DNA from: CANKHA01 sp963731585
Lineage (GTDB): Bacteria; Pseudomonadota; Alphaproteobacteria; Rhizobiales; Xanthobacteraceae
Direction: 5' to 3'
Assembly: GCA_963731585.1 (NCBI GenBank)
Contig: CAVSWC010000003.1
Location: 744,001-808,000 of the forward strand
DNA length: 64,000 bases
Part shown: piece after piece, positions 27,124 to 35,999 of the stretch
Numbering within the stretch: the stretch's first letter is position 1
Layout: the number at the start of each line of letters is the position of its first letter
Notes under the pieces: model-generated
Told to the model about the DNA's origin: nothing
Databases searched by the model: none
What the model saw: only the letters and a program-made list of their open reading frames with translations
Made by a program: the position numbers and the translations under genes

Positions 27124-28030
27124 ATGAAAGTTCGCGCACGCTTCCGAGAGCTGATCACCGCGCCGGAACTGTTGGTGATGCCTGGCGCATATGACGGCCT
27201 TTCGGCCCGGATCATCGAGCAGCAGGGTTTTAACGCGATCATTGCGGGCGGATACGCCGCGGCGGGAAGCCTGCTGGGCCAGCCGGATACCGGACAATCA
27301 AACATGCGGGATTTTGCCGATCACTATGCCCGCATCTGCGAAGCGGTGCGCATCCCGGTTTATGCGGATGCCGATACCGGCTTTGGCGGCGTAAACAATG
27401 TGCGGCAAACCGTACGGGCATTTGAACGCGCCGGTGTAGCAGGACTGTTCTTTACCGATCAGGTCTTTCCCAGCCGATGCGGTTATCTCCCGGGCAAGAG
27501 CGTCATCCCGGTGGAGCAGATGCTGGCGAAGATCAATGCGGCCCTGGATGCGCGCGAAGACGCCGGCTTGGTGATTTGCGCCCGTACCGATATTGCGTCC
27601 ATCGAAGGCGAAGACGCCGCGATTGAACGGTGTCAGTTGTTCATGCAAGCCGGCGTCGACATGGCTAAGCCGCAAGGCATTGACTCCATCGAGAGCATCA
27701 AGCGCGCAATCGCAAACATATCTGGCCCGCATTTCGTGAACTCTTTCGCAGGCCGCGGGCGACAACCACGCGCCGCTGGACGCACTCGCCGCCATCGGCG
27801 TTGCCGCGGCGACATTTCCGTCCGTTGCGCTTTTTGCTGCGGCGCAGGCCGTTCGCCAAGTTCTGGGGATTCTGAAGCGCGACCGCTCACTGCACGAAGC
27901 GCAGAACGCGCTGATCCTGCTCGAGCAGTATTACGAGCTGGTGGGGCTTTCGGCGCAAACCGCGAGAGAGAAGGATTACAATCTTCGTGCCGCGGCGCTC
28001 GCTGCCAAGCCCCCACGCAACCCCAACTAG
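27124..28030 (+). CDS. Isocitrate lyase / PEP mutase family protein (frameshift near 27752)
   Basis: This 300-residue TIM-barrel enzyme of the isocitrate lyase/PEP mutase superfamily makes or breaks C-C or C-P bonds next to a carboxylate using Mg2+. The Mg-binding motif is YADADTGFGG near residue 85. The active-site loop reads FPSRCGYLPGK with the lyase Cys retained, pointing to a 2-methylisocitrate-lyase-like reaction rather than an oxaloacetate hydrolase. One extra base near 27752 breaks the frame; the rest (ALDALAAIGVAAATF, EQYYELVGL) reads on to the TAG at 28030. It is divergent from the LysR gene and 13 bp upstream of the malonyl-CoA decarboxylase gene, forming a two-gene operon. Confidence 0.85.
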
Positions 28031-28043
28031 CCCAGCGCCCCCC

Positions 28044-29378
28044 ATGACATCATCTTTCCTGGGAGAATTGCTGCAGAGCATATCCGAGCGCGGAAGATCG
28101 CTGCTGGAGCTGACGCGAGAACGGCGGGGGAGATCGGATCAGAGCGCCGAAAATCTTATCGAGCTATGCGGGGAACTGCTGTCCGGCCGCGGCGAAGCTT
28201 CGGGCGTGGCGCTCGCCCGCGAGATCCTCGATGGCTACCAGGAACTGACGATCGGACCGCGCATCGCCTTCTTCGAAGCACTGGAGGCATGCTTCGGCGT
28301 GGATAACAAACGCCTCGGCGCCGCTATCAGTGCCTGGCAGGTCACTCCAAGCAATAAGACAGCGGCCGAGATACACCTTGCCGCCGAGCCTTTGCGGCAG
28401 GAGCTGTTCCGCCGTCTTAATCTGGCGCCTGATGGCACAGCCTCGCTCGTTCGTATGCGCGAGCAAATGATGGACACGACGCAAGGGGCTTCCGACCTGG
28501 CGGCGGTAGACGGCGATTTCGTCCACCTGTTTTCTTCCTGGTTCAACCGGGGCTTCCTGGTTTTGCGCCGCATCGACTGGGCAACGCCAGCAAGCATCCT
28601 GGAGAAGATCATCCGTTATGAGGCCGTACACGCCATTAGCGGCTGGGACGACTTGCAGCGGCGCATCGGTTCTCCCGATCGACGGTGTTACGCTTTCTTC
28701 CATCCCGCCCTGGTGGACGAGCCGCTGATCTTCGTTGAGGTTGCGCTGACGCGCGGGATGCCTGACGCGGTGCAATCTATCCTGACCGCTTCCCGCACGA
28801 CCGTGGACACCGTGCAGGCGACCACGGCCACGTTCTATTCGATCTCCAATTGCCAGCGTGGCTTGGCCGGCGTTTCCTTCGGAAGTTTTCTGATCAAGCA
28901 GGTCGTCGAAGAAATTTCGCGCGAACTGCCACGGCTTTCCACTTACGTCACATTGTCGCCGGTACCTAACTTCGCCGAATGGCTGAAGAAGGCACGTTCT
29001 GCCGATAGCTCCACCGCGGTGCCACCCGAAGACAAGACTTCCCTCGCCATTCTGGACAGCGAAAGCTGGTATCAGCAGCCGGACTTGGTGGAAAAGGTTC
29101 GGGATCCATTGCTGCGCGCGGCGGCCATCTACTTCCTGCACGGGCGCAATTCGCGCGGCACACCGGTCGATTCTGTCGCCCGCTTCCATCTTGGCAATGG
29201 CGCCCGGCTGGAACGCATCAACTTCTTGGCTGACAAGTCGGTCAAGGGCCTCGATCAGTCGCACGGCCTGATGGTCAATTACCTTTACGACCCGTCCTCG
29301 ATCGAGCGAAACCACGAAGGTTACGCCAACCGGCGGGAGATTGCCGCGTCCCCCGCCATTTCTCGTCTCGCCTCCTAA
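28044..29378 (+). CDS. Malonyl-CoA decarboxylase
   Basis: This enzyme converts malonyl-CoA to acetyl-CoA and CO2. It has 444 residues with an intact frame. The N-terminal helical domain (residues 1-130) is followed by the acetyltransferase-like catalytic domain. Family landmarks are LRRIDWATPA, ATTATFYSISNCQRGLAG (with the substrate-binding Ser), LVTLSPVPNFAEWL-type TLSPVPNFAEWL and ARFHLGNGARLERIN with the catalytic His. ATG 28044 follows the lyase stop by 13 bp; the longer frame from 27987 overlaps the lyase. Bacterial homologues degrade malonate taken up from outside, consistent with the neighbouring TctABC carrier, although no malonyl-CoA synthetase gene is visible. Confidence 0.93.
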   Translation: MTSSFLGELLQSISERGRSLLELTRERRGRSDQSAENLIELCGELLSGRGEASGVALAREILDGYQELTIGPRIAFFEALEACFGVDNKRLGAAISAWQVTPSNKTAAEIHLAAEPLRQELFRRLNLAPDGTASLVRMREQMMDTTQGASDLAAVDGDFVHLFSSWFNRGFLVLRRIDWATPASILEKIIRYEAVHAISGWDDLQRRIGSPDRRCYAFFHPALVDEPLIFVEVALTRGMPDAVQSILTASRTTVDTVQATTATFYSISNCQRGLAGVSFGSFLIKQVVEEISRELPRLSTYVTLSPVPNFAEWLKKARSADSSTAVPPEDKTSLAILDSESWYQQPDLVEKVRDPLLRAAAIYFLHGRNSRGTPVDSVARFHLGNGARLERINFLADKSVKGLDQSHGLMVNYLYDPSSIERNHEGYANRREIAASPAISRLAS

Positions 29379-29379
29379 A

Positions 29380-29684
29380 ATACCTTCGCGCCGTTTGGGC
29401 CGGCCATCGCCACGCGGGATGAAATCCCGGATTGGGCCAAGACGAAAATGAACCTGTGGGTGAACGGCGAGCTGCGCCAGAGCGCGACCAACGAAACCAT
29501 GATCAATGGCGTGCCTGAATTGGTGAGCTTCCTGTCGCGCGTTTGCACGCTGGAGCCGGGCGATCTGATCTCATGCGGAACCCCTGACTCGCCCGAGCAT
29601 CAGCAACAGCTGAAGGCCGGCGACACGATGATTGCCGAGATCGAAGGTATCGGAAGAATGAAGCTCGGCATCCGCGCCGCCTGA
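29380..29684 (+). pseudogene. Truncated duplicate of the FAH gene 3' end (direct repeat copy 2)
   Basis: This is a fragment encoding the last hundred or so residues of an FAH-family protein, starting two bases after the malonyl-CoA decarboxylase stop. It matches 21643-21947 with about nine differences, nearly all silent (T to A in ATRDE and K to R in GIGRM are the amino-acid changes). The metal-binding N-terminal half is missing, so it cannot be an active enzyme. The silent-biased differences suggest it diverged while part of a functional FAH gene and was truncated later, or arose by recombination with a related strain. Confidence 0.85.
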
Positions 29685-29788
29685 CACGATGAGCGGGGCG
29701 CTGCGAGGGGCTTGCAGGGCAGTTGTGGCAGTGGCCTAGCGGCCCCCGCCCCATCCACCTAAGATGCCGCGCCAGGGAGGGAATTATC

Positions 29789-30282
29789 ATGACAATCCGT
29801 TTTATCGGCGCGCTGCTATGCGGCGGCCTGCTGACGCTCGCTGTGTTAGACTCCCGCTGCCGCACCGGCTGCGCCGGTGCTCGGTGTGTGCAGCCCGACA
29901 AAGCTGAAATACAGCGCCTCGTCCCTAACTGGCAGTCAGAGCAAATTCGACGACCTTTGCAAATATTCCCCAAGCGTCGGTTAGCTTCAAGCAAGGGGCC
30001 GCCGGCGGCTGCGTCGTCGTTCGCTTCTCGGCAGAGGCAGCCGTAAGTCCTAACCAGGGCCTCATTGTCCGGGCGTTGCTTGACAACACCTCCGCGGCCC
30101 TGCCGGCCGAGGCGGCGTATCAAAGCGGTCAGGGCAACGATAACGGCGCGCGTACATTCGAATTTATTTTTCCGAGCGTTGCGCCCGGGAACCATGTAGT
30201 CCGCATGCAATTCAGGAGTTTTTTCGCGGGCGGTGTCGTGCTGCTCGACCGCCACACCACGGTCGTCCAGTTTGCACCGTGA
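29789..30282 (+). CDS. Small secreted protein, divergent fourth member of the tandem family (two frame breaks)
   Basis: This exported protein of about 160 residues and unknown function was recognised by homology to the three tandem genes at 37523-39757. AGGGAGGG precedes the ATG at 29789, which opens the hydrophobic leader FIGALLCGGLLTLAV. Frames break near 29852 and 29990; reading across them gives PAAPVLGVCSPTK, SFKQGAAGGCVVVRFSAEA and VAPGNHVVRMQFRS. These align with PAAPVAGACETT, AFTQGRTSCVIVSFSSEA and VAPGTHTVKMQFRS of the tandem copies. The tail VVLLDRHTTVVQFAP corresponds to VTLDYRTMIVHYAR. The conserved leader DNA of the tandem units is absent here. It could be a pseudogene if the breaks are real. 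Confidence 0.6.
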
Positions 30283-30417
30283 CCGGCCGATGCAGTGTGC
30301 GCCCGATACTAAACTAAAAGGCCGCCTCCGTTGGTTCCATACGCGAGGCGATCGCGGTATATGGTATCGGTGGATCATCAACAGTCGACGCAACTCGTTG
30401 TCATCAGGGGGCTAACC

Positions 30418-30930
30418 ATGATCATTCGTGTATCCGCTTTGATTGCCGCCATGTGCTTCGCCAGCGCCGCCCAGGCGCAGAATATGTGGAGCACACCCGC
30501 CAGCGCCTGCACGCCCGACGCTACAACCATCAAGTTTGACCGGCACAGCGTCTCTTTCGCATCGGTGCAGCATGCGTCGGGCAACGTCGACCCAATCGTT
30601 CTCCACTGCCCGATACCGCGGTTCGTCACCACCACGACCGCTTGGAAACTCAAGCTCACCTATCGGGATTCGACGGGCACCGAGAGCGCGGCTTTTGTTC
30701 GGGCACAGCTGCAAGGGAACGCAATCGGTACCCCCGGGAGTTATAATATTGCGGTCGTCAACTCCAACTCCTTAGCGAACACGGGCGTTACTGCCGTATC
30801 TTCGGCGACGTTTACTCGCACGTTCAATTTCGAGACCCAAGTTTACTTTGTCCGCCTCGATTTGGATCGCACTTTGGATACGCAGACCGTCATCGCTTAT
30901 ACCGTGGTGCTGGACGGGCAGGCGCAATGA
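30418..30930 (+). CDS. Secreted protein of unknown function
   Basis: This 170-residue protein has a clear signal peptide (SALIAAMCFASAAQAQ, cut after AQA) and an intact frame. I do not recognise a family. The mature part is rich in beta-prone Ser/Thr/Val stretches (TTTTAWKLKLTYRDSTG, ATFTRTFNFETQVYFVRLDL) and holds two Cys (SACTPD and LHCPIP) that could form one disulfide. AGGGGG precedes the ATG at 30418. It lies 135 bp after the divergent member of the small secreted family. It does not share that family's motifs but has similar size, export signal and predicted beta content. Confidence 0.75.
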   Translation: MIIRVSALIAAMCFASAAQAQNMWSTPASACTPDATTIKFDRHSVSFASVQHASGNVDPIVLHCPIPRFVTTTTAWKLKLTYRDSTGTESAAFVRAQLQGNAIGTPGSYNIAVVNSNSLANTGVTAVSSATFTRTFNFETQVYFVRLDLDRTLDTQTVIAYTVVLDGQAQ

Positions 30931-30981
30931 GATTGGGTTGGTCGGCGAAGCGCTTCGACAACGAATGAGTCTGTGGGGCGT

Positions 30982-31797
30982 CTACTTCCCTGCCTCATAC
31001 TCATACGCCCGTCGTAGCTCCGGCAGGAACCACTTGTCGCCGAGGCCGACGGCTTCGAGCTCCTTCTTGCCTTCCTCGAGCACCGGCGCGTTCGGGCGCT
31101 GGTGGCTCGGGATCACCTGCTTGAGCTTCGGATTGTTGGTCGACATGAGCTTGGCCACCTGCGCGAATTCCTGCGCCGAGTTGGTGATGCCGAGGATCAC
31201 CACGTCGGGCTGATAAATCTGCGCATAGAGCGCGAGATCGGCGATCAGCGTCGAATGGCCGTTGTAGAAAACGGTGAAGCCGTTCTCGAAGGTGACGAAG
31301 AAGGCCGCGGCGGGGCCGCCGTCGGCGCCGTTCGGCAAGGTGTTGTCGTGATGGCTCGGCGCAAACTTGAACTTCACGCCCTTCTGCTCGAGCAGGTCGC
31401 CGACGCCGGCGCGGCGGAAGCTCTCCTGCTTCAGCCCCTTCTCGGCGATCAGCCAGCGCCCGAGCGGGCCGGGCGCCAAGACCATGGCGCCGGAGACAAG
31501 GTGCACGTCTTCCGGGTTGCCCATGTCGTCGTTATGCGCATTCGGCACCAGGATGAAGTCGGTGCGCGCGAGCGACTCCTTCGGGACCGGGCCGTCGGGA
31601 TTGCCGAGCCAGGGACTGGTGACGACGACGACGCCGTTCGGCGAGGTGAAGCGGTAGAATTCATGCCCGAGCCATTCGATTTTGACTTTGCCGGGCGCGG
31701 GCGCCGGCGCCGGTATCTGCCGCTGCAGCTGCTGGGCGAGGGTTGGCGTGGCGAAAAGAAAGGCAAACGCAAGCGTGACAAGGCTGCGGCGCAGCAT
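30982..31797 (-). CDS. Exported MBL-fold metal-dependent hydrolase, UlaG-like, with atypical metal motif
   Basis: This 271-residue protein has a signal peptide (LVTLAFAFLFATPTLAQ) and a metallo-beta-lactamase-type core similar to UlaG-like hydrolases (KIEWLGHEFYRFTSPNGVVV, FYNGHSTLIADLALY). The usual HxHxDH loop is replaced by NAHNDDMGN near residue 90, and the later APSHHD supplies other possible ligands, so the metal site is unconventional. The start at 31797 has GGGGAG upstream; the frame is intact. It is convergent with the secreted protein gene at 30418 (51-bp gap). Activity is uncertain. Confidence 0.78.
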   Translation of the reverse strand: MLRRSLVTLAFAFLFATPTLAQQLQRQIPAPAPAPGKVKIEWLGHEFYRFTSPNGVVVVTSPWLGNPDGPVPKESLARTDFILVPNAHNDDMGNPEDVHLVSGAMVLAPGPLGRWLIAEKGLKQESFRRAGVGDLLEQKGVKFKFAPSHHDNTLPNGADGGPAAAFFVTFENGFTVFYNGHSTLIADLALYAQIYQPDVVILGITNSAQEFAQVAKLMSTNNPKLKQVIPSHQRPNAPVLEEGKKELEAVGLGDKWFLPELRRAYEYEAGK

Positions 31798-31945
31798 GGT
31801 TGGCTCCCCTGTTTGTTGCCGCCGGCGCGGCGGACGAACTTCCCTGAGATAAACCCCGCTCGCGGCGATTACGTTCGACAAGGTCCAGGCGGCGGTGTGA
31901 AGCCTGTCGCCTAGCTAAACCGATGGCCGCTTCGCCGAGGATCGG

Positions 31946-32249
31946 CTAGTTGGCCGTGCCGCTTTTGCGCGGGGCGCGGCGCTTCTTCGGGTGAACAACG
32001 GTCCGGTGCCGAATAACCGGGCCGGGTGCATAGCCGGGCCCCCATGCCGATGCGTAAGGATTCGCGGCCGGTCCATAAAGGGATTCCTGGAAGAATATGC
32101 GGCAGCTGGTGGCCTGCACCGCAAATGTCGGCAGGCCAGGATCACAGCCGATGGTGCCTCCACCTCCTCCTGATCTTTGCGCCAAGGCTGGATGCGCGAA
32201 TGTTGCTAGTGCGAGCGTGGCAGCCGTCACCGTCATTGCGATTTCTCAT
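31946..32249 (-). CDS. Small secreted glycine/proline-rich protein
   Basis: This predicted exported protein has about 96-100 residues. The signal peptide is MTVTAATLALATFAHPALAQ, followed by SGGGGGTIGCDPG, an aromatic/proline segment (YGPAANPYASAWGPGYAPGP) and a basic tail (HPKKRRAPRKSG). The best ribosome site (AAGGAGTG) serves an ATG at 32249 that is out of frame by one base with this ORF (ATG at 32236). One missing or extra base between them would give a standard positively charged leader (MRNR-). No family was recognised. It is a minus-strand gene upstream of the MBL gene, with a gap of about 150 bp. Confidence 0.55.
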
Positions 32250-32718
32250 GCTGATCACTCCTTGATGACACATCATCTGCTCCCCGTAGTCCAACGCCCC
32301 CCGCATTGCACCGTCGAACGGCGGACGTCTATTGGCCCTTGGTGCAGCTGGGACTAATGGACGGTCGGCTCCATCGGCGCGCGCTTGCCTACCCAATAAA
32401 CACCGGTCCTGGGATGATGCTTCCAGTGAGGCGACATCGAAAGCGCAATTTGTAACCCCCGATGTGGATCACCCGCGCAGCTGCAGAACCCCGTAGATGG
32501 CGAGAGTTCTTTCGATTGCCTCATAATGCCCTTCGGGGCATTAAAACCCGCGCGAATAGTGAGTGCAGATTCGCTGGATGAAAGAGTGGTAATGCAAAGG
32601 ATCGAGCATCGCGGTGATGGATGTGTGAGAAGTCCGACCCATTGCCATTCCATTAACTTAGGCGAGTGTCGGAAACCCGGGCAATTCTAGTCCGGGGCTT
32701 CAATTGGCATGAAAATAG
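32250..32718. other. Gene-free stretch of about 470 bp
   Basis: A 99-codon minus-strand frame (32354-32653) has no domain, no ribosome site and unusual composition, so it is not called. The stretch is less GC-rich than its surroundings. It lies downstream of the minus-strand tRNA-Leu gene and upstream of the small secreted gene. No terminator or RNA family was identified. Confidence 0.4.
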
Positions 32719-32803
32719 TGGTGCCCAGGAAAGGACTCGAACCTTCACGGCTTGCACCACTGGTACCTGAAACCAGCGCGTCTACCAATTCCGCCACCTG
32801 GGC
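32719..32803 (-). tRNA. tRNA-Leu (anticodon CAG)
   Basis: The minus strand begins GCCCAGG and ends CCTGGGC plus A and an encoded CCA, closing a 7-bp acceptor stem. The anticodon stem-loop is CTGGT-TTCAGGT-ACCAG, giving anticodon CAG, which reads CTG. A long variable arm (about 14 nt) and GGTTCGAGTCC in the T loop are those of class II tRNA-Leu. The total length is 85 nt. Confidence 0.95.
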
Positions 32804-32922
32804 CCGGGCTTTAGGTATTGAGCGCTCCCGCCCTTGTCAAATGCGCCGTCGCAGCGGCTCTTAACAGCCCGCGCCCGATCCTGTATTGACGCAGCATCCA
32901 CCCGCCAACCGGCAGCATCGCC

Positions 32923-33897
32923 ATGTTTCGACAATCCGACGTCAATAGGCTGGTGACCGTCTTCGGCGGCTCGGGCTTTGTCGGGCGCCACCTTGTCCGC
33001 GCCCTGTGCAAGCGCGGCTACCGCATCCGCGTGGCCGTGCGCCGCCCGGATCTGATCGGCCATCTGCAGCCGCTCGGACGGGTCGGACAAATACACGGGG
33101 TACAAGCCAATCTGCGCCACGCCGGCTCCGTGGAGGCCGCCATGCGCGACGTCGACGCCGTGGTCAACCTCGTCGGCATCATGCACGAGACCGGGCGGCA
33201 GCGGTTCATGGAGGTGCAGGCCCACGGCGCGGAGCGTGTCGCGCTCGCCGCCGCGAAGCTTGGCGTTCCGCTCGTGCATATGTCGGCGCTCGGCGTCGAT
33301 GCGAACTCGGCTTCGCGCTATGCGAAGGCCAAGGCGGAAGGCGAGCGGCTGGTGCTCGCCGCCAAGCCGGACGCCGTCATCATGCGGCCTTCGATCATTT
33401 TTGGCCCCGAGGACAGTTTCTTCAACCGCTTCGCAGCCATGGCACGCATCTCGCCCGCTTTGCCGCTGATCGGCGGCGGCGCGACGCGCTTTCAGCCGGT
33501 ATTTGCCGGCGATGTCGCGCAGGCCTTCGCCGACGCGGTGAGCGGCAAGGCCACGCCGGGCACGATCTACGAATTGGGCGGGCCGGAGGTCCGCAGCTTC
33601 AAGCAACTCATGCAATTCATGCTCGGCATCATCGAGCGCAAGCGCCTGCTGCTGCCGATCCCCTTCCCGATCGCCAAGCTGCAGGCCGCCTTCCTCGGCC
33701 TGTTGCCGAACCCGCCGCTGACCACCGACCAGGTCGAACTGCTCAAGAGCGACACCGTGGTGTCGGAGGAGGCGATGCGCGAGCGCCGCACGCTGGAGGG
33801 CCTCGGCATCAAGCCGACGCTGATGGAAGCGGTGCTGCCGTCCTACCTCTGGCGCTATCGCAAGGCCGGCCAGTTCAGCGACGGCTTCGCCTCGTAA
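32923..33897 (+). CDS. Complex I NDUFA9-like NAD(P)-binding protein
   Basis: This atypical SDR/NAD(P)H-binding protein has 324 residues and is related to the complex I assembly or stability subunit NDUFA9, with an intact frame. The dinucleotide motif is TVFGGSGFVGRHLVRAL near residues 13-29. The region AVVNLVGIMHETGRQRF and the modified active-site Ser in HMSALGVDANSAS (no YxxxK after it) are typical. The C-terminal part carries TTDQVELLKSDTVVS. In alphaproteobacteria this gene is usually next to uppP, as here. It probably acts at the membrane with respiratory complex I or quinone metabolism; a catalytic role is doubtful. Confidence 0.9.
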   Translation: MFRQSDVNRLVTVFGGSGFVGRHLVRALCKRGYRIRVAVRRPDLIGHLQPLGRVGQIHGVQANLRHAGSVEAAMRDVDAVVNLVGIMHETGRQRFMEVQAHGAERVALAAAKLGVPLVHMSALGVDANSASRYAKAKAEGERLVLAAKPDAVIMRPSIIFGPEDSFFNRFAAMARISPALPLIGGGATRFQPVFAGDVAQAFADAVSGKATPGTIYELGGPEVRSFKQLMQFMLGIIERKRLLLPIPFPIAKLQAAFLGLLPNPPLTTDQVELLKSDTVVSEEAMRERRTLEGLGIKPTLMEAVLPSYLWRYRKAGQFSDGFAS

Positions 33898-33974
33898 TGA
33901 TGTAGAAACTTCAAATCGGCGGTAATAGCGCATGATGCATTCAGGCCGGAAGGTTTGTGTTGCTCGCAATTCCG

Positions 33975-34060
33975 CTCATTCCCGCGCACGCGGGAATCCA
34001 GAACATCGCGCGGTCAACGCTGCTTGTGCCCCTCGAATCCCGCTTGCGCGGGAATGAGCG
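33975..34060. repeat. REP-like intergenic element with paired hairpins
   Basis: Two near-palindromes, ATTCCCGCGCACGCGGGAAT (33978-33997) and ATCCCGCTTGCGCGGGAAT (34037-34055), are arranged head-to-head around about 40 bp, between convergent genes. This is the kind of dispersed element common in Bradyrhizobium-like genomes. Confidence 0.75.
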
Positions 34061-34098
34061 AGAGGGTGGCGCGCGCGCCAACCGAAACGCATCCCGCT

Positions 34099-34904
34099 CT
34101 AGAGCCCGAGCGCCAGCGCGGCCAATCCCAATGCGCCGACAATGATCCGCCACCAGGCGAAGACCGCGAAGCTGTGGTGCGAGACATAGTCGAGGAAGGT
34201 CTTCACCACGATCCAGCCGCAGATGAAGGAGGCGATGAATCCCACGGCCACGATCAGCCAGTTGCCACCCGCCATGTCCGCTTGGCTCTTGTAGAGTTCG
34301 AGCGCAAAGGCGCCCACCATGGTCGGCATGGCAAGCCAGAACGAGAACTCCGCCGCCGAACGGCGGTCCGCGCCGAATAGCATGGCGCCGAGGATGGTGG
34401 CGCCCGCGCGCGAGACGCCGGGGACCATCGACAGCACCTGCACCAGGCCAATGCCGAAATACATCGGCAGCGTGAACTGCTGCGCGTCGTGGTAGCGCGC
34501 GTTCAGGCTCATGCGGTCGACCCAGAGCAGCACGAAACCGCCCAGCACCAGCATGATGCAGACGATCCAGACGTTGAACAGCACTTCCTTGATGAAGGAA
34601 TGCGCGAACGCGCCGACGATGGCCGCAGGCAGGAAGGCGAGCAGCACGCCGAGGATGAACCGCCGTCCCTGCGGGTTGCTGAAAACCCGGTCGCGAGTTT
34701 CCATAGCCGCGTGAAGTAGATCGAGAGCAGCGCCAGGATGGCGCCGAGCTGGATAAGCACCGCGAAGGACTTGCCGAAGGCGTCGTCGTCGAAGCCGAAG
34801 AAATGCTCCATCAGCAGCAGATGTCCGGTGGACGAGACCGGCAGGAACTCGGTCAGGCCCTCGACGATGCCGAGGGCGGCCGCCTTGAGAAGGTCGAAAA
34901 GCAT
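34099..34904 (-). CDS. uppP: Undecaprenyl-diphosphatase UppP (BacA), one frameshift
   Basis: This integral membrane phosphatase recycles undecaprenyl pyrophosphate for peptidoglycan and other envelope polymers. It is about 268 residues long. The first catalytic segment is IVEGLTEFLPVSSTGHLLL near residue 15. The second is MVPGVSRAGATILG, where the usual Ser-Gly is Ala-Gly. The hydrophobic C-terminal helices end in ALGLAALALGL. One base is missing near 34697; restoring it joins LWKLATR to VFSNPQGRRF. The start at 34904 follows AAGATCTTCCCCGATGC-type sequence without a strong Shine-Dalgarno. It is convergent with the NDUFA9-like gene. Confidence 0.88.
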
Positions 34905-35087
34905 CGGGGAAGATCTTGGCGTGGACCCATCGCTTGTGGCGCAACCGCGGGGCTGGGGCAACGACAAAGTCGGCACCTGCTGAGGTTACTTGATACCCGC
35001 GCTGTTTTAGGGGTTGCGTCGATTTCCCGCCTGTCTTACTGCGCTAATCTCGACTAGCCATTCCTCAATACTTTCATTCATCTGCTC

Positions 35088-35782
35088 ATGCTGACGCTGT
35101 TTCATCATCCCTTCTGCCCGCATTCCCGTTTCGTGCGCCTCTTGCTCGACGAATATGGCGTCGAGGCGCGCTGCGTGGAGGAAAAGGCGTGGGAGCGGCG
35201 CGAAGAATTCTTGACGCTGAATCCCGCCGGCACCACGCCGGTGCTGCTGGATGAAGGCAGCCCGCCGGTGCCCGGCGCCGCCATCATCGCCGAGTATCTC
35301 GACGAAACGAAGGGCGACGGCGCCGGTGACCGCCGCCTGCTGCCGCCCGAACCGGAGCCGCGCGCATCGAGGTGCGGCGGCTGACGGCCTGGTTCAATGA
35401 TAAATTCTTCGCAGAAGTGAGCGGGCCGCTGGTTATGGAGCGCTGCTACAAGCGCTATATACCGGCTGCGCAAGGCGGCGGTTCGCCCGACACCGACATC
35501 ATCCGCGCGGCGCGGGTCAATATCCGCTATCATCTGGCCTATATCGGCTGGCTGGTGCGCGAGCGGAACTGGCTGGCCGGCGACCAATTGAGCCTTGCTG
35601 AGTTCGCCACGGCCGCGCGTTTGTACCGCGGTCGACTATCTGGGCGACGTGCCGTGGAACGAAGACGAAGCCGCGAAGATCGGTATGCGAGGGTGAAGTC
35701 ACGCCCCTCGTTCCGTCCGATTTTGACCGATACCATGCCGGGGATTCCGGCCTCGAAGACTTACGCGGACCTGGATTTGTGA
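35088..35782 (+). CDS. Glutathione S-transferase family protein (frame breaks)
   Basis: This GST-fold protein has about 230 residues. The thioredoxin-like N-domain starts LTLFHHPFCPHSRFVRLLL with Cys-Pro-His in place of the usual Ser/Tyr region, followed by the cis-Pro/glutathione-contact segment PAGTTPVLLDEG and AAIIAEYLDE. The helical C-domain includes RLTAWFNDKFFAEV and NWLAGDQLSLAEFATAA. Frames break near 35365 (two extra bases), 35620 (one extra) and 35680 (one missing). Read across, the protein ends RPILTDTMPGIPASKTYADLDL. The substrate is unknown. It is followed by a repeat region and queG in the same direction; GST-queG order is common in Rhizobiales. Confidence 0.8.
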
Positions 35783-35799
35783 AGAGCCATTCGGCAACT

Positions 35800-35990
35800 C
35801 CTCTTCTTACCTCTCCCCCTTGAGGGGGAGGTCGGCGCGAAGCGCGGGAGGGGGGTGTCTTCGGAACTGACGACACAACGATACCCCCCTCCCCCAACCC
35901 TCCCCCAACGCGGAATTCGGGCCTGCCCGACTTGCGCGCTGAAAAAGCGAAACCCGGAGCAAGCCCGGGGTTCGTAATGGGGAGGGAGCA
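35800..35990. repeat. Intergenic repeat region between the GST gene and queG
   Basis: This region holds G/C-run inverted segments (CTCCCCCTTGAGGGGGAG, about 35813-35830) and further pyrimidine/purine tracts, then a second imperfect hairpin ending CCCGGAGCAAGCCCGGGG (about 35952-35970). Both resemble dispersed rhizobial intergenic elements; no gene is present. Confidence 0.55.
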
Positions 35991-35999
35991 ACAATACGG

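Noticed and set aside
21643..29684. Insertion sequence or composite transposon
   Set aside because: The 305-bp repeats are coding sequence without terminal inverted repeats, target duplications or a transposase, so homologous recombination is a better explanation.
32354..32653. 99-codon minus-strand ORF
   Set aside because: No ribosome site and no family; composition is unlike neighbouring genes.
32782..33969. Minus-strand open frame of 395 codons
   Set aside because: Antisense to the NDUFA9-like gene and running into the tRNA-Leu region.
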